NCBI RefSeq assembly: GCF_026586675.1
Contig: NZ_JAODIX010000019.1
Span: forward strand, 1-64,000
Source: Halorubrum yunnanense
Lineage (GTDB): Archaea > Halobacteriota > Halobacteria > Halobacteriales > Haloferacaceae
Reading direction: 5' to 3'
Length of the DNA stretch: 64,000 nucleotides
Every line of letters starts with the position of its first letter. The stretch's first letter is position 1. The notes beneath the pieces were generated by a model, which was not told the origin of the DNA, did not search any database, and worked only from the letters and a program-made list of their open reading frames with translations. Position numbers and translations under genes: made by a program. This document shows, piece by piece, positions 25,501 to 33,598 of the stretch.

Positions 25501-27744
25501 TTACTCAAAAACGGCGACGGCGTCGACCTCGGCCTCGGTCCCGACCGTCCGGTCTTCGAACAGATCGGTCTCGATTCCGTCCGGCACCGCGACGGTCGCC
25601 GACTCGCTCGCGAAGTTGACGACGACGAGGAGCCGATCTCCGCCCTTTTCGGCCGTCCGGGCGAACGCGGTCACCCGCTCGGGGTCGCCGTCGACGACGG
25701 TCACGTCCGCGGCCGGGTCGCCGAAGTCGACGGCGCCCTCGCGAAGGAGCGGCTCGCGCTCTCTGAGCGCGGCGAGGTCGCGGTGGAAGTCGGTGAGGTC
25801 GGTGTCCCCGTCGTGCCACCGGATCGGTCCGCGGTACGTCTCGTTGCCGCGCTCCTGCCCGGCGTAGATCATCGGCGCGCCGGGGAGCGCGAAGACGCTC
25901 GCGGCGGCGGCCTTCAAGGCGTCCCGACCGTACTCGGCGAGGTACCGCTCCTCGTCGTGGTTCTCGACGTAGCGAAGCTGCGCGCCCGGGTCGTCGAAGC
26001 CGAGCCGCGCGGCGCGGTCGAACGCCTCGGCGACGGCGTCGGCGGGCGCCTCGCCCGCGCCGACGTCGCGGAGGACCTCGTACAGGGAGGTGTCGTAGTG
26101 GAGGTCGAACTCGCCCTCGCCGTAAAAGGGGTCGTGCGGGAGCGTCTCGTCGAGCAGGAGGACGTCGTCGGGGACGCGGTCGGCGACCTCCTTCCAGAAC
26201 CCGTGCGGGACTCCCCACGCCACGTCGGCGCGGAAGCCGTCGACGACGGCGGCCCACTCGTCGACCACGTCCAGCAGCCACGCGCGGACCGCCGGGCTGT
26301 CGAAGTTGAGATTGGGGATCCGCCCCCAGTCGAAGTAGTGCTCCGGCATGTCGCCGTCGTCGAGCTCCGCCCAGTCCGTCCCGGTCACGTCGAAGGCGCC
26401 GTCGGTCCGCCGGTAGTGGTCGGCGTACTCGTCGACGCCGGCTGCGTGCAGCTGGAAGGCGGGGTGGTCGCGCGAGGTGTGGTTGATCACGAGATCGAAG
26501 ATCACCCGGATCCCGGCGTCGTGGCAGGTCTCGACGAGCGACTCGAACGACTCTCGGGAGCCCAGATCGCTCGCCGTCTCGTAGTAGTCGGTGACGTGGT
26601 AGCCGTGTTCCGTCGGCGAGGCGAGCACGGGCGTCAGCCAGAGCGCGTCGACGTGCAGGCTCTCCAGGTACGGCACCCGGCGCTCGATCTCGCGGAACGT
26701 GGTCGGCAGGGTGTCGCCCGCGAACGACCGGACGAAGGCCTCGTAGACCGTCGGCGACTCCGCCCAGTCGGGGGCCGCGTGGGGGTCGGTGACCGCGATC
26801 GGTCCCCCGCTGGCATCGCCGCCACGCCCGACCCGGACCGTCTCGGACGCCCCGTACCGTTCCGCGTGCGGGACCGCGTGGATCCGGAGCCCGTCGCCGT
26901 CGAGGATGCCGTCAGGGATCTCGGCGAGCGGAACCGCGAGCGTGGCGCCGTCCGCCAGCGACTCGATCCGCGCGACCGCCTCTGGACCGGCGTCGCGGTC
27001 GTCGACGAGGAAGTCGACGGCTACGGGAGACCCGTTCGTCTCGTTGCCGCCGCCCAATGCGGACGGGGCGTCGACATCGGCCGTCAGGACGACCCGCGGT
27101 CCGTCGCTCTCGCCGTCCTCGCCTGTTCGACCCCCTTCGACGCGCGCGTCGAGCGAGAGCCGCGGCCTCCCCGGCCCGGAGACCTCGACGACGTCGCCGT
27201 GCTCGTTCCCCCGATCGTCGTTGGCGACGAAGCTGAAGCCGTGGCGGCCCGGCGGCACGCGCGTTTCGAGGACCCAGTCGTCGCCGTCGCGCTCGGGGCG
27301 GTCGCGGGCGAGGAGCCGCTCGTTGTGCGCCCACAGCAGCGAGACGCGGTCGACGTCGGCGTCGGCGAGCGGGAGGTCCGCGGCCGGCACCCGGAGCTCC
27401 GTTTCCCGGCGCTCGTCCGGGAAGGCGCGCACGCGCTGGCGGTGGGTCCCGTCGGGCGCGTCGAGCGTCACGACGTAGGTCCCCGGCGCGTCCGGCCGGA
27501 GGTGGACGACGGGGTCGTCCGACCGGCTCGTCTCGCCGCGAACGAGGACCGGCGAGCGCCCGTCGCGTTCGCCCCCGTTCCCGTTCGCGTTCTCGATTTC
27601 CGGTCCGCTGGCCCCCTCGACGGCGCTCTCGGCCGGTGCGTCGCGGACCGCCCACTCGTACGTCTCTTCTGGATCCGGAGATCGCGGCGCCAGCTCGACC
27701 GATTCGCCGACGCTCGTCGTCCGCGGAGGTCCGGGTTCGTGCAT
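25501..27744 (-). CDS. GH13 alpha-amylase / cyclomaltodextrinase-like glycosidase
   Basis: A 747-residue alpha-glucosidase-type GH13 enzyme without a signal peptide, hence probably cytoplasmic. About 330 N-terminal residues form beta-sandwich domains like the starch-binding N-domains of neopullulanases. The catalytic barrel shows VIFDLVINHTSRDHPAF (about 412), GFRADVAWG with the nucleophile Asp (about 501), LLLDETLP with the acid/base Glu (about 528) and VENHDEERY with the third Asp (about 592). It likely degrades maltodextrins or cyclodextrins imported from starch. It diverges from the glucoamylase gene over 103 bp and is followed by TrmB. Exact specificity (maltogenic, neopullulanase) is not determinable. 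Confidence 0.9.
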   Translation of the reverse strand: MHEPGPPRTTSVGESVELAPRSPDPEETYEWAVRDAPAESAVEGASGPEIENANGNGGERDGRSPVLVRGETSRSDDPVVHLRPDAPGTYVVTLDAPDGTHRQRVRAFPDERRETELRVPAADLPLADADVDRVSLLWAHNERLLARDRPERDGDDWVLETRVPPGRHGFSFVANDDRGNEHGDVVEVSGPGRPRLSLDARVEGGRTGEDGESDGPRVVLTADVDAPSALGGGNETNGSPVAVDFLVDDRDAGPEAVARIESLADGATLAVPLAEIPDGILDGDGLRIHAVPHAERYGASETVRVGRGGDASGGPIAVTDPHAAPDWAESPTVYEAFVRSFAGDTLPTTFREIERRVPYLESLHVDALWLTPVLASPTEHGYHVTDYYETASDLGSRESFESLVETCHDAGIRVIFDLVINHTSRDHPAFQLHAAGVDEYADHYRRTDGAFDVTGTDWAELDDGDMPEHYFDWGRIPNLNFDSPAVRAWLLDVVDEWAAVVDGFRADVAWGVPHGFWKEVADRVPDDVLLLDETLPHDPFYGEGEFDLHYDTSLYEVLRDVGAGEAPADAVAEAFDRAARLGFDDPGAQLRYVENHDEERYLAEYGRDALKAAAASVFALPGAPMIYAGQERGNETYRGPIRWHDGDTDLTDFHRDLAALREREPLLREGAVDFGDPAADVTVVDGDPERVTAFARTAEKGGDRLLVVVNFASESATVAVPDGIETDLFEDRTVGTEAEVDAVAVFE

Positions 27745-27847
27745 GGGGATACCCGGGCGCCGCTCGGCTTGAGGGTTTCCGTTTTGAAAATGTACGAATA
27801 ACCATTACACCAAAAGTTAATACCCCGAGGGGGCGTGTACCCGCTTA
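27745..27847. promoter_or_regulatory. divergent promoter region of the GH13 and GH15 genes
   Basis: 103 bp between two divergent starts, AT-rich at 27778-27821 (gttttgaaaatgtacgaata followed by accattacaccaaaagttaa). It must carry both promoters and any shared operator. A short inverted motif, GTAC, occurs in tgtacg (27791-27796) and gtgtaccc (27836-27843), but no recognisable TrmB operator was found. Assignment as promoter is from position. Confidence 0.55.
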
Positions 27848-30022
27848 ATGCAACTCCGCGACGCGCTCGACGATTACAAGCGCAACACCGGACACGCCAC
27901 CCGGTTTCCCGGCGAGCGGCGGACCGTCACCGGGCGGTTCTCCGGCGGCGACGGGCGGCTGGTCCACGTCGACGCCGGCGGCGAGCTCCGCGACTTCGGC
28001 TACCCGCTGACCGGGCGGACCGGCCTGGTCCGATCGCGGATCGGGCTCGCGGTCGGCGACGAACTCGTGTGGCTCGACGAGGTCCCCACCGAGCAGCGGT
28101 ACGTCGGCGACACAACCCTTATCGAGACGGTCCACGAGGCAGACGCCGCGACCGTTACCCGCCACGACGCGACGATCGGGGACGCGCACGTCACGCGTGC
28201 CGCGGTCGACGTCGGCGAGGACGGGCACGCGAACGTCGACCCCGAGGCCCTCTCGCTCGTCGTCTACGCCCGGTTCGCCCCGGACGGCCGTGACGGCCGG
28301 GTCGGACAGCTCCGGTACGACGACGCGGTGGAGGTGTACCACGCCGACGAGCACGACTTCCTCGCGAGCGCCACCGGTCTTTCGGACCTCCGCGGCCAGC
28401 TCCCGGCGACGTTCCCCGAACTGCTCGACGACGCCCCCACGGACCTCCCCCGCGACCGCGGCGGCGACCGCTACGAGGAAGAGCGGCTCTCCGGCGAGGT
28501 GATCGCCGACGTCCCCTTCGAGGACGGCGCCGCGACGGTCGGGTCGCTGCTCACCGACCGCGCCGAGACGACCCGCGAGGCGGCTCGCGCCAGGCTCGAC
28601 GAGCTGTTCGCGGAGCTCGACTCGGTCGAGGCGCTCGCCGCGGCCGCGGGCGAGACCACGCCCGCGGTCCCCGAGTCGGCGCCGGCCCGCGAGTCGCTGG
28701 TCGCCGACCTCCGCGTGCTCTCGCTGCTCTCGGCGGAGTCGGGGCTCCGGATCGCCGGGCCCGACTTCGACCCCTTCTACGCCACCTCTGGCGGCTACGG
28801 CTACACCTGGTTCCGCGACGACGCCGAGATATCCGAGTTCCTGCTCGGCGCCGACGACCGGCTCGGGCTCGGGCTCGACGACTGGCACGCCCGCTCGGCC
28901 GAGATGTACGTCGCCACCCAGCGCCCGGACGGCTCGTGGCCCCACCGCGTGTGGCCGCGGGACGGCGCGCTCGCGCCCGGCTGGGCGAACGCCCGCATCG
29001 AGGACGGGCCCGACGTGGACTACCAAGCCGACCAGACCGGCAGCGTCATCGCCTATCTCGCGCAGGCCCGCGCGGCCGGCGCGGATGTCCCAAATCTCGA
29101 CGCGACCCTCGTCGCCGCGCTCGCCGGGCTCGACGAGACGCTGGAACCGGACGGTCGGCCCGTCGTCTGTCAGAACGCGTGGGAGGACAGCGTCGGCCGG
29201 TTCGCTCACACCGCGGCGACGTTCCTGGAGGCGTACAGCGAGCTCGCGCTCCACGGGGCGGGGCTCGACGCGAGCGCCCTCGACCGCGACGCGGGCGGAT
29301 CCAACGCGGTCGAGGACAACGCCGACGCCCCCGGCGCCGACCTCGACGCCGCCGCGCTCCCGGACGACCTCGCCGGCCACGCCCGCGATCAGGCGACTCG
29401 GGTGTACGACGCGCTCGACGACCTGTGGGTGCCCGAGCGCGGCTGTTACGCGCTCCGCGAGACGCCCGAAGGCGCGATCGACGACCGGCTGGACTCCGCG
29501 ACGCTGTCGCTGGCAAGCGCGCACCGGTCGTTCGACGCGTTGAGTGAGAGCGACGCCGGAGACGAACGTGGCGGCGCCGTCGACGACGAGCGCCTCGACC
29601 GGCTCGTCTCGCACGTGGAGACGGTCGTCGACGGGCTCGCCCGCGAGAGCGACGAGATATCGGGGCTGATCCGCTACGAGGGCGACGCGTGGCGGCAGGC
29701 CGGCCAGCTCTCGGAGAAGGTGTGGACCGTCTCGACCGCGTGGGGCGCGAACGCCTGCGCCGAGCTCGCCGTCCTCCTCGCGGCCCACGACGACCCCCGA
29801 GCGGACGGGATGGCCGAGCGCGCCCGCGAGCTCCTCGCGCGCGTCTCGCCCGGGGGCTCGCTGTGTGAACCGACGAGCTACCTCCCCGAGCAGTTCTTCG
29901 ACGACGCGACGCCCGACAGCGCGACGCCGCTGGGCTGGCCGCACGCCATCCGGCTGGCGACGGTCGCGCTGCTGGCCGACGAGGGGCTCCTCTCCGCGGA
30001 CCGGGTCGCGGCCGACGACTGA
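27848..30022 (+). CDS. GH15 glucoamylase / glucodextranase-like enzyme
   Basis: A 724-residue glycoside hydrolase family 15 enzyme releasing glucose from alpha-glucan ends. The N-terminal 260 residues form a beta-supersandwich domain as in prokaryotic glucoamylases. The (alpha/alpha)6 barrel shows GYGYTWFRDDAEIS (about 315-328), RPDGSWPHRVWPRDG, NAWEDSVGRFAHTAATFLEA with a putative catalytic Glu (about 444) and LSEKVWTVSTAWGANA with the second Glu (about 620). No signal peptide, so it acts inside the cell, presumably after the neighbouring GH13 enzyme. It shares its promoter region with that divergent gene and is probably in the same TrmB-linked regulon. A perfect 7-bp hairpin follows the stop. 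Confidence 0.88.
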   Translation: MQLRDALDDYKRNTGHATRFPGERRTVTGRFSGGDGRLVHVDAGGELRDFGYPLTGRTGLVRSRIGLAVGDELVWLDEVPTEQRYVGDTTLIETVHEADAATVTRHDATIGDAHVTRAAVDVGEDGHANVDPEALSLVVYARFAPDGRDGRVGQLRYDDAVEVYHADEHDFLASATGLSDLRGQLPATFPELLDDAPTDLPRDRGGDRYEEERLSGEVIADVPFEDGAATVGSLLTDRAETTREAARARLDELFAELDSVEALAAAAGETTPAVPESAPARESLVADLRVLSLLSAESGLRIAGPDFDPFYATSGGYGYTWFRDDAEISEFLLGADDRLGLGLDDWHARSAEMYVATQRPDGSWPHRVWPRDGALAPGWANARIEDGPDVDYQADQTGSVIAYLAQARAAGADVPNLDATLVAALAGLDETLEPDGRPVVCQNAWEDSVGRFAHTAATFLEAYSELALHGAGLDASALDRDAGGSNAVEDNADAPGADLDAAALPDDLAGHARDQATRVYDALDDLWVPERGCYALRETPEGAIDDRLDSATLSLASAHRSFDALSESDAGDERGGAVDDERLDRLVSHVETVVDGLARESDEISGLIRYEGDAWRQAGQLSEKVWTVSTAWGANACAELAVLLAAHDDPRADGMAERARELLARVSPGGSLCEPTSYLPEQFFDDATPDSATPLGWPHAIRLATVALLADEGLLSADRVAADD

Positions 30023-30027
30023 CGTCG

Positions 30028-30045
30028 CGGCGCGTCTTCGCGCCG
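30028..30045 (+). terminator. possible hairpin terminator after the GH15 gene
   Basis: A perfect 7-bp inverted repeat CGGCGCG-TCTT-CGCGCCG starts 6 bp after the glucoamylase stop and is followed by atttaaat (30061-30068). Archaeal termination depends mainly on T tracts, so this is a tentative call. Confidence 0.35.
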
Positions 30046-30104
30046 AGCGCGGCTACGGGTATTTAAATGACAGCGAGCGATTGCGGCTGCTATTTATAAA
30101 TAAA

Positions 30105-30525
30105 CGATGCGGTGGCGCGTGCCTCCGAGCGCCCTCGGGGCGCGAGGAGCACGCGCGAGGGAGTCGGTCGTCCGGAGCAACGCGGAGGGCGACCGACGAG
30201 GCTGGGGAGGTGTGAGGCTGCGGTGCTGTGCGGTCGGGGTGGGACCCAAAGGGGCAGCCGCGAGGACGAAGCACGACGACGTAAGCACTGGAAGGAGTGA
30301 GCGTAGCGAACGACTGAAGCGCGCAGCGAGTCGCGCGAGTCCTCGCGGCTGGGGCTTTGGCGGTGTTCGCCGCCGATCTGTGTTCAATCGCTTGTAAACG
30401 AGCGGCTGGGGCTTTGGCGGTGTTCGCCGCCGATCTGTGTTCAATCGCTTGTAAACGAGCGGCTGGGGCTTTGGAAGTGTTCCCCGCCGATCCGTTCTCA
30501 ATCAGTCATAAATGACGGCTGGAGA
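30105..30525 (-). repeat. structured intergenic repeat, copy C (inverted)
   Basis: Reads on the minus strand and occupies most of the 626-bp gap between the GH15 and Rieske genes. Leader: 57-bp units at 30345-30401 and 30402-30458 (identical), a diverged one at 30459-30514 and a partial one after it, each ending in AAAGCCCCAGCCGC on the minus strand. Core: GTGCTTACGTCG (30277-30288), then CGTCCTCGCGGCTGCCCCTT-type block, hairpin 1 (30163-30170 with 30190-30197), hairpin 2 (30129-30143) and an outer helix (30115-30126 with 30146-30156, one bulge). It ends at CGCCACCGCATCG next to an AT-rich tatttataaata tract (30091-30102). Nothing else is recognisable in 30526-30648. Confidence 0.87.
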
Positions 30526-30648
30526 ATTCAAACAGAGTCACGCTTAATCAGCGCTCGATCAGATACGAAGCGTCTCGACTTCATCACTCGTCAGGTCCTG
30601 CCACGCCGCTATCACAGCGTTCAAACCCGCAGTAGCCCACCACCCCGT

Positions 30649-31119
30649 ATGGACGCGGATCGTCGCATCGCCGCCGCCGAGGAGGTACCCGAGAACAGCA
30701 CGCTGCTCGTGACGCTGCGGCCGGTCGACCCCGAGCGCGTCGACGACGCCGAGGGCGACGTGGGCGAGTCCGTGGACGGGACCCCCGAGGCGGAAGCGAT
30801 CCTCACGCGCGCCGCGGGCGAGGTCCGCGCGTTCCGCAACTACTGCCAGCACTGGACCGACGTGCGCCTCGACAAGGACGACGGGGCGTTCGTCCGGAAC
30901 GGCGAGGTGTTCTGCCAGAAGCACGGCGCCACCTTCGAGGCCGACGGCGGCTACTGCAACTTCGGCCCCTGCGAGGGCGCCGTGCTGGAGTCGGTCGACG
31001 TGGCCGTCGAGGGCGACGGCGTCTACCTCGCCGACGACGCCTACGAGTTCGTCCGCCTCGGCCACTCGAACCGCGACGGCGACAGCGGCGACTCGCGGAT
31101 CGACTTCACCGGGAACTGA
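30649..31119 (+). CDS. Rieske [2Fe-2S] domain protein
   Basis: A 156-residue small Rieske-type protein. The cluster motif pair is YCQHW (Cys66, His68 region) and FCQKHGATF (about 86-94), giving the two Cys and two His ligands. An additional YCNFGPCEGAVLES stretch takes the place of the usual proline loop and is common in haloarchaeal stand-alone Rieske ferredoxins. It has no signal peptide or membrane helix, so it is a cytosolic electron carrier rather than a bc1/b6f subunit. It is a single gene after structured repeat copy C. The partner oxygenase or reductase is not encoded nearby. Confidence 0.85.
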   Translation: MDADRRIAAAEEVPENSTLLVTLRPVDPERVDDAEGDVGESVDGTPEAEAILTRAAGEVRAFRNYCQHWTDVRLDKDDGAFVRNGEVFCQKHGATFEADGGYCNFGPCEGAVLESVDVAVEGDGVYLADDAYEFVRLGHSNRDGDSGDSRIDFTGN

Positions 31120-31203
31120 GGGGACCGGAGCGACCGGCCCCGACGCCGATGACGGCCGCGTCGGGCGGGGAGACCACAACAGCTCTTTGTGTAACGGCGG
31201 CGC

Positions 31204-31212
31204 ATTTATATA
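31204..31212 (+). promoter_or_regulatory. TATA box of the Tat lipoprotein gene
   Basis: atttatata lies 20-28 bp upstream of ATG 31232, consistent with a leaderless transcript, and supports that start over an earlier ATG at 31187 that would place the TATA box inside the gene. Confidence 0.7.
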
Positions 31213-31231
31213 CGGCCGACGAACGCGGCGT

Positions 31232-32248
31232 ATGACCGATTCGAACCCCTCCCGCCGCCGGGTCCTCGCCGGCGGGCTCGCCGCCGCAGCCGCTGGCGCG
31301 GTGGCCGGCTGTCTCGACGGGTCCGTGACCGGCAGCCCCGCGGACGAGGACGAAGACGGTCGGATCCTCGCGCTCAGCCTCGACGACGCGGGCGAGACGC
31401 TCCGCGAAAGCGCCGTCGTCGATCCGGCGGAAGCGGATCCGAGGTGGGACGCCGCGGCGTTCGCGGCCGCCCGCCACGGGGAAGGGTACACCACCCAGTA
31501 CCGGAAGCCACTCCCGTCCGCGAGCGACGACCCGACGTACGCCGTCCACGAGGGGACGCACTACCGGCTGGATTCCGTCGTCGTGGACGAGGCGGAAGCG
31601 ACCCGTCCCGTGCTTCGCCTGTTCGAGGTCGACGAGAGCGGCGGCGGCGACGGGCCCGGCGCCGACAGCGACCCCGCCGCCGTCGGGACGGAGACCCTCC
31701 CGGAGGGCGACCGGCGCGCCGTCGAGAGGGCCCACTTCTCGGCGCGAGCGCGGGGCAACTCCGGCGGCGTTCCGGTCGGACTGGCGGAGCGCGGCGGCTA
31801 CGTCTACCGCGACGCGGAGGCGGCCGACGCGAGCGAGCTGCTCGCGGCGGACGGACCGGACCGCGTGGCGTACCGTGACACCGTCTATCGGGTCAAGGCT
31901 ACCAGAGAACGGTTCCACGAGCCCGTCTACCGCGCCGTCGCCGAGCCGGTCGCGGAGTCGCCGGAGCGGATAGAAGCGATCCTCCGAGCGCACACGGTCG
32001 GCGCGCGACTCGACGACGACGACCTCTCGGCCGACGCGCGGGACGTGATCGAGGCCGCCAGAGACGGCGGGTACGAGGAGTCGCACCCGTACTCGGACGG
32101 GTACGCGGAGGTGCTCCGAGCGTTTCACGAGCGCCCGTACCTCGACGGCAACGTTCGAAAGGACGCGGCGTGGACCGAGTCGGGGTCGGAACGGATCCGC
32201 TACGAAGACCGGTACTACGACTACCGACTCCGGTTCAAATCGGCCTGA
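31232..32248 (+). CDS. Tat-exported lipoprotein of unknown function
   Basis: A 338-residue secreted protein. The N-terminus has a twin-arginine signal (SRRRVLAGG), a hydrophobic Ala-rich segment and a lipobox ending AVAGC, so it is exported folded and lipid-anchored to the outer face of the membrane. The mature part is acidic with many Arg and Tyr residues, including an FHEPVYRAVAEPVAESPERI helix and a Tyr-rich end (YEDRYYDYRLRF). Internal repeats of Y-R-D/Y-R-V (VYRDAE, AYRDTVYRVK) suggest duplicated beta units. I recognise no family. Start fixed by the Tat motif and TATA box. It converges on the DUF5788 gene 10 bp away. Confidence 0.75.
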   Translation: MTDSNPSRRRVLAGGLAAAAAGAVAGCLDGSVTGSPADEDEDGRILALSLDDAGETLRESAVVDPAEADPRWDAAAFAAARHGEGYTTQYRKPLPSASDDPTYAVHEGTHYRLDSVVVDEAEATRPVLRLFEVDESGGGDGPGADSDPAAVGTETLPEGDRRAVERAHFSARARGNSGGVPVGLAERGGYVYRDAEAADASELLAADGPDRVAYRDTVYRVKATRERFHEPVYRAVAEPVAESPERIEAILRAHTVGARLDDDDLSADARDVIEAARDGGYEESHPYSDGYAEVLRAFHERPYLDGNVRKDAAWTESGSERIRYEDRYYDYRLRFKSA

Positions 32249-32258
32249 ATCGACGCCG

Positions 32259-32705
32259 TCAGAACCGGGTGCGACCGCTCGCTCCGCCGCCGTCGTCGCG
32301 GCCGAGCGCCTTCTTCAGGAAGCTCATCCAGCGCTTCTGGTCGGCCGCCTCCTGCCGTTCCGCCTCCGTCTCCGGGTCGGGCGCGTCGAGGCCCTCCAGG
32401 GCGTCGAGCGCGCGGTCGATCCCGATGATCGACGCCGCCAGCTCCTCGCCGCGCTCGTAGCTCACCTCGTTCTCCTCGATGGGTTCGAGCCGTTCGATCC
32501 GCTCCCGCCGGAGGTTTCGCTTCGCCCGCTCGACCCGGTCGCGCTCGCCGGGCGGGACCGAGTCGCGCCGCTTGATCTCGAAAACGAACGACTGCAGTTC
32601 GATCGGCTCGCCCTGCACCTCGATCTCCTCGGGGATGTCCGCGCCAACCGTCGCGGCCTCGCGGTTCACCCGCTCTAAGAGCCCTTTCCGCTCGTACTCC
32701 TTCAC
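32259..32705 (-). CDS. DUF5788 family protein
   Basis: A 148-residue haloarchaeal protein beginning VKEYERKGLLERVNREAATV at a GTG start (32705). Matches DUF5788 through IELQSFVFEIKRRDSVPPGE, RVERAKRNLRRERIERL, IIGIDRALDALEGL and KRWMSFLKKALGRDD. It is highly charged and helical, with a coiled-coil-like middle, and probably cytosolic; function unknown. A longer in-frame extension upstream to 33755 exists but runs antisense to the YkgJ-like gene and is not conserved. The GTG is about 115 bp from the divergent YkgJ-like start. Confidence 0.8.
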   Translation of the reverse strand: MKEYERKGLLERVNREAATVGADIPEEIEVQGEPIELQSFVFEIKRRDSVPPGERDRVERAKRNLRRERIERLEPIEENEVSYERGEELAASIIGIDRALDALEGLDAPDPETEAERQEAADQKRWMSFLKKALGRDDGGGASGRTRF

Positions 32706-32819
32706 GCCCGACCGGTAGGGGGCGGTCGCACTTCGCTCCTTCGACCCGGTGGGGGCGGCGGCTCGCGGCCGATCCCGCGAAGGGACGACGTTAACCCGAC
32801 CGCGCCGCAAGCGACTTCC

Positions 32820-33575
32820 ATGGAACCGCTCGAAGCCGAGCTCTCTCGGGCCCGCGAGCTCGCCGTCGGCGACCTCGCCGACGCGATCGAGGCGATGGGC
32901 TTCGAGTGCACGCGCTGCGGCGGCTGCTGTACGGGGTACGCCCCCGACGAACCGGGCGGAGCGCCGGCGGGGGAGGGAGCGGACGATCCCGGTGACGCCG
33001 ACGCTCCCGACCGCGAGCCCCACACGGCCACCGTCTTTCCGGACGGGGTCCGCGAGGTCGCCGCGGCGGCCGAGGACCGGTCCGGCGAGTCGTACGACTG
33101 GCGCGACGTCGCCCGCCCGATGCCGTTCGGGCTCTCCGAGGACGACGCGGGCGAGCAGACGGGCGAGACGTTCGAGTGGGCGCTCGCGACCGACGGCTGC
33201 GGCGACTGCACGTTCTACGAGGAGGAAGGCGGAGAAGGGGCCTGTACCGTCCACGACTCCCGACCGCTCATCTGTCGAACGTACCCGTTCAGCGTCGCGC
33301 TCGACGGGACGAGCCAGCCCATGGGCGAGGCGGTCGACGCCGAGGGGATCGTCCGCGCCCACGAGTGTGAGGGGCTCGGCCGCGACATCTCCCGCGAGGA
33401 CGCCGAGGCGCTGGCCGCGTCGCTCAAGAAGCGCGCGGTCCGCGAGCTGGAGGAGGCGATCGGCGTCCGCGACGGCTACGACCCGACGGCGGGCGAGCGC
33501 GCCGACGGCGACGTCGTCGTCTTCGACTCGGAGGGACCGAAGGAGGCCGACGGGCGGCCGGTCGACGGGGACTAA
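32820..33575 (+). CDS. YkgJ-family cysteine-cluster protein
   Basis: A 251-residue protein of the YkgJ (CxxCxxCC) family, putative zinc- or iron-chelating proteins. The N-terminal cluster CTRCGGCC lies at about residues 30-37. A second cysteine region is CGDCTFYEE...CTVHDSRPLICRTYPFSV, which completes the family pattern CxxH...RPxxCRxYPF. A haloarchaeal acidic linker (about 40-65) and an Asp/Glu-rich C-terminus are lineage expansions. Older annotations call such proteins Fe-S oxidoreductases without proof. It stands alone between the divergent DUF5788 gene and the convergent aldolase gene. Start ATG 32820 fits the MEPLEAELSRARELA helix of the family. Confidence 0.83.
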   Translation: MEPLEAELSRARELAVGDLADAIEAMGFECTRCGGCCTGYAPDEPGGAPAGEGADDPGDADAPDREPHTATVFPDGVREVAAAAEDRSGESYDWRDVARPMPFGLSEDDAGEQTGETFEWALATDGCGDCTFYEEEGGEGACTVHDSRPLICRTYPFSVALDGTSQPMGEAVDAEGIVRAHECEGLGRDISREDAEALAASLKKRAVRELEEAIGVRDGYDPTAGERADGDVVVFDSEGPKEADGRPVDGD

Positions 33576-33598
33576 GCGCCGAACCGCGCCCGCTGTTT

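Noticed and set aside
25198-27801. 867-codon plus-strand frame opposite the GH13 gene
   Set aside because: Complement of the amylase coding frame; no domain, unusual Arg/Val composition.
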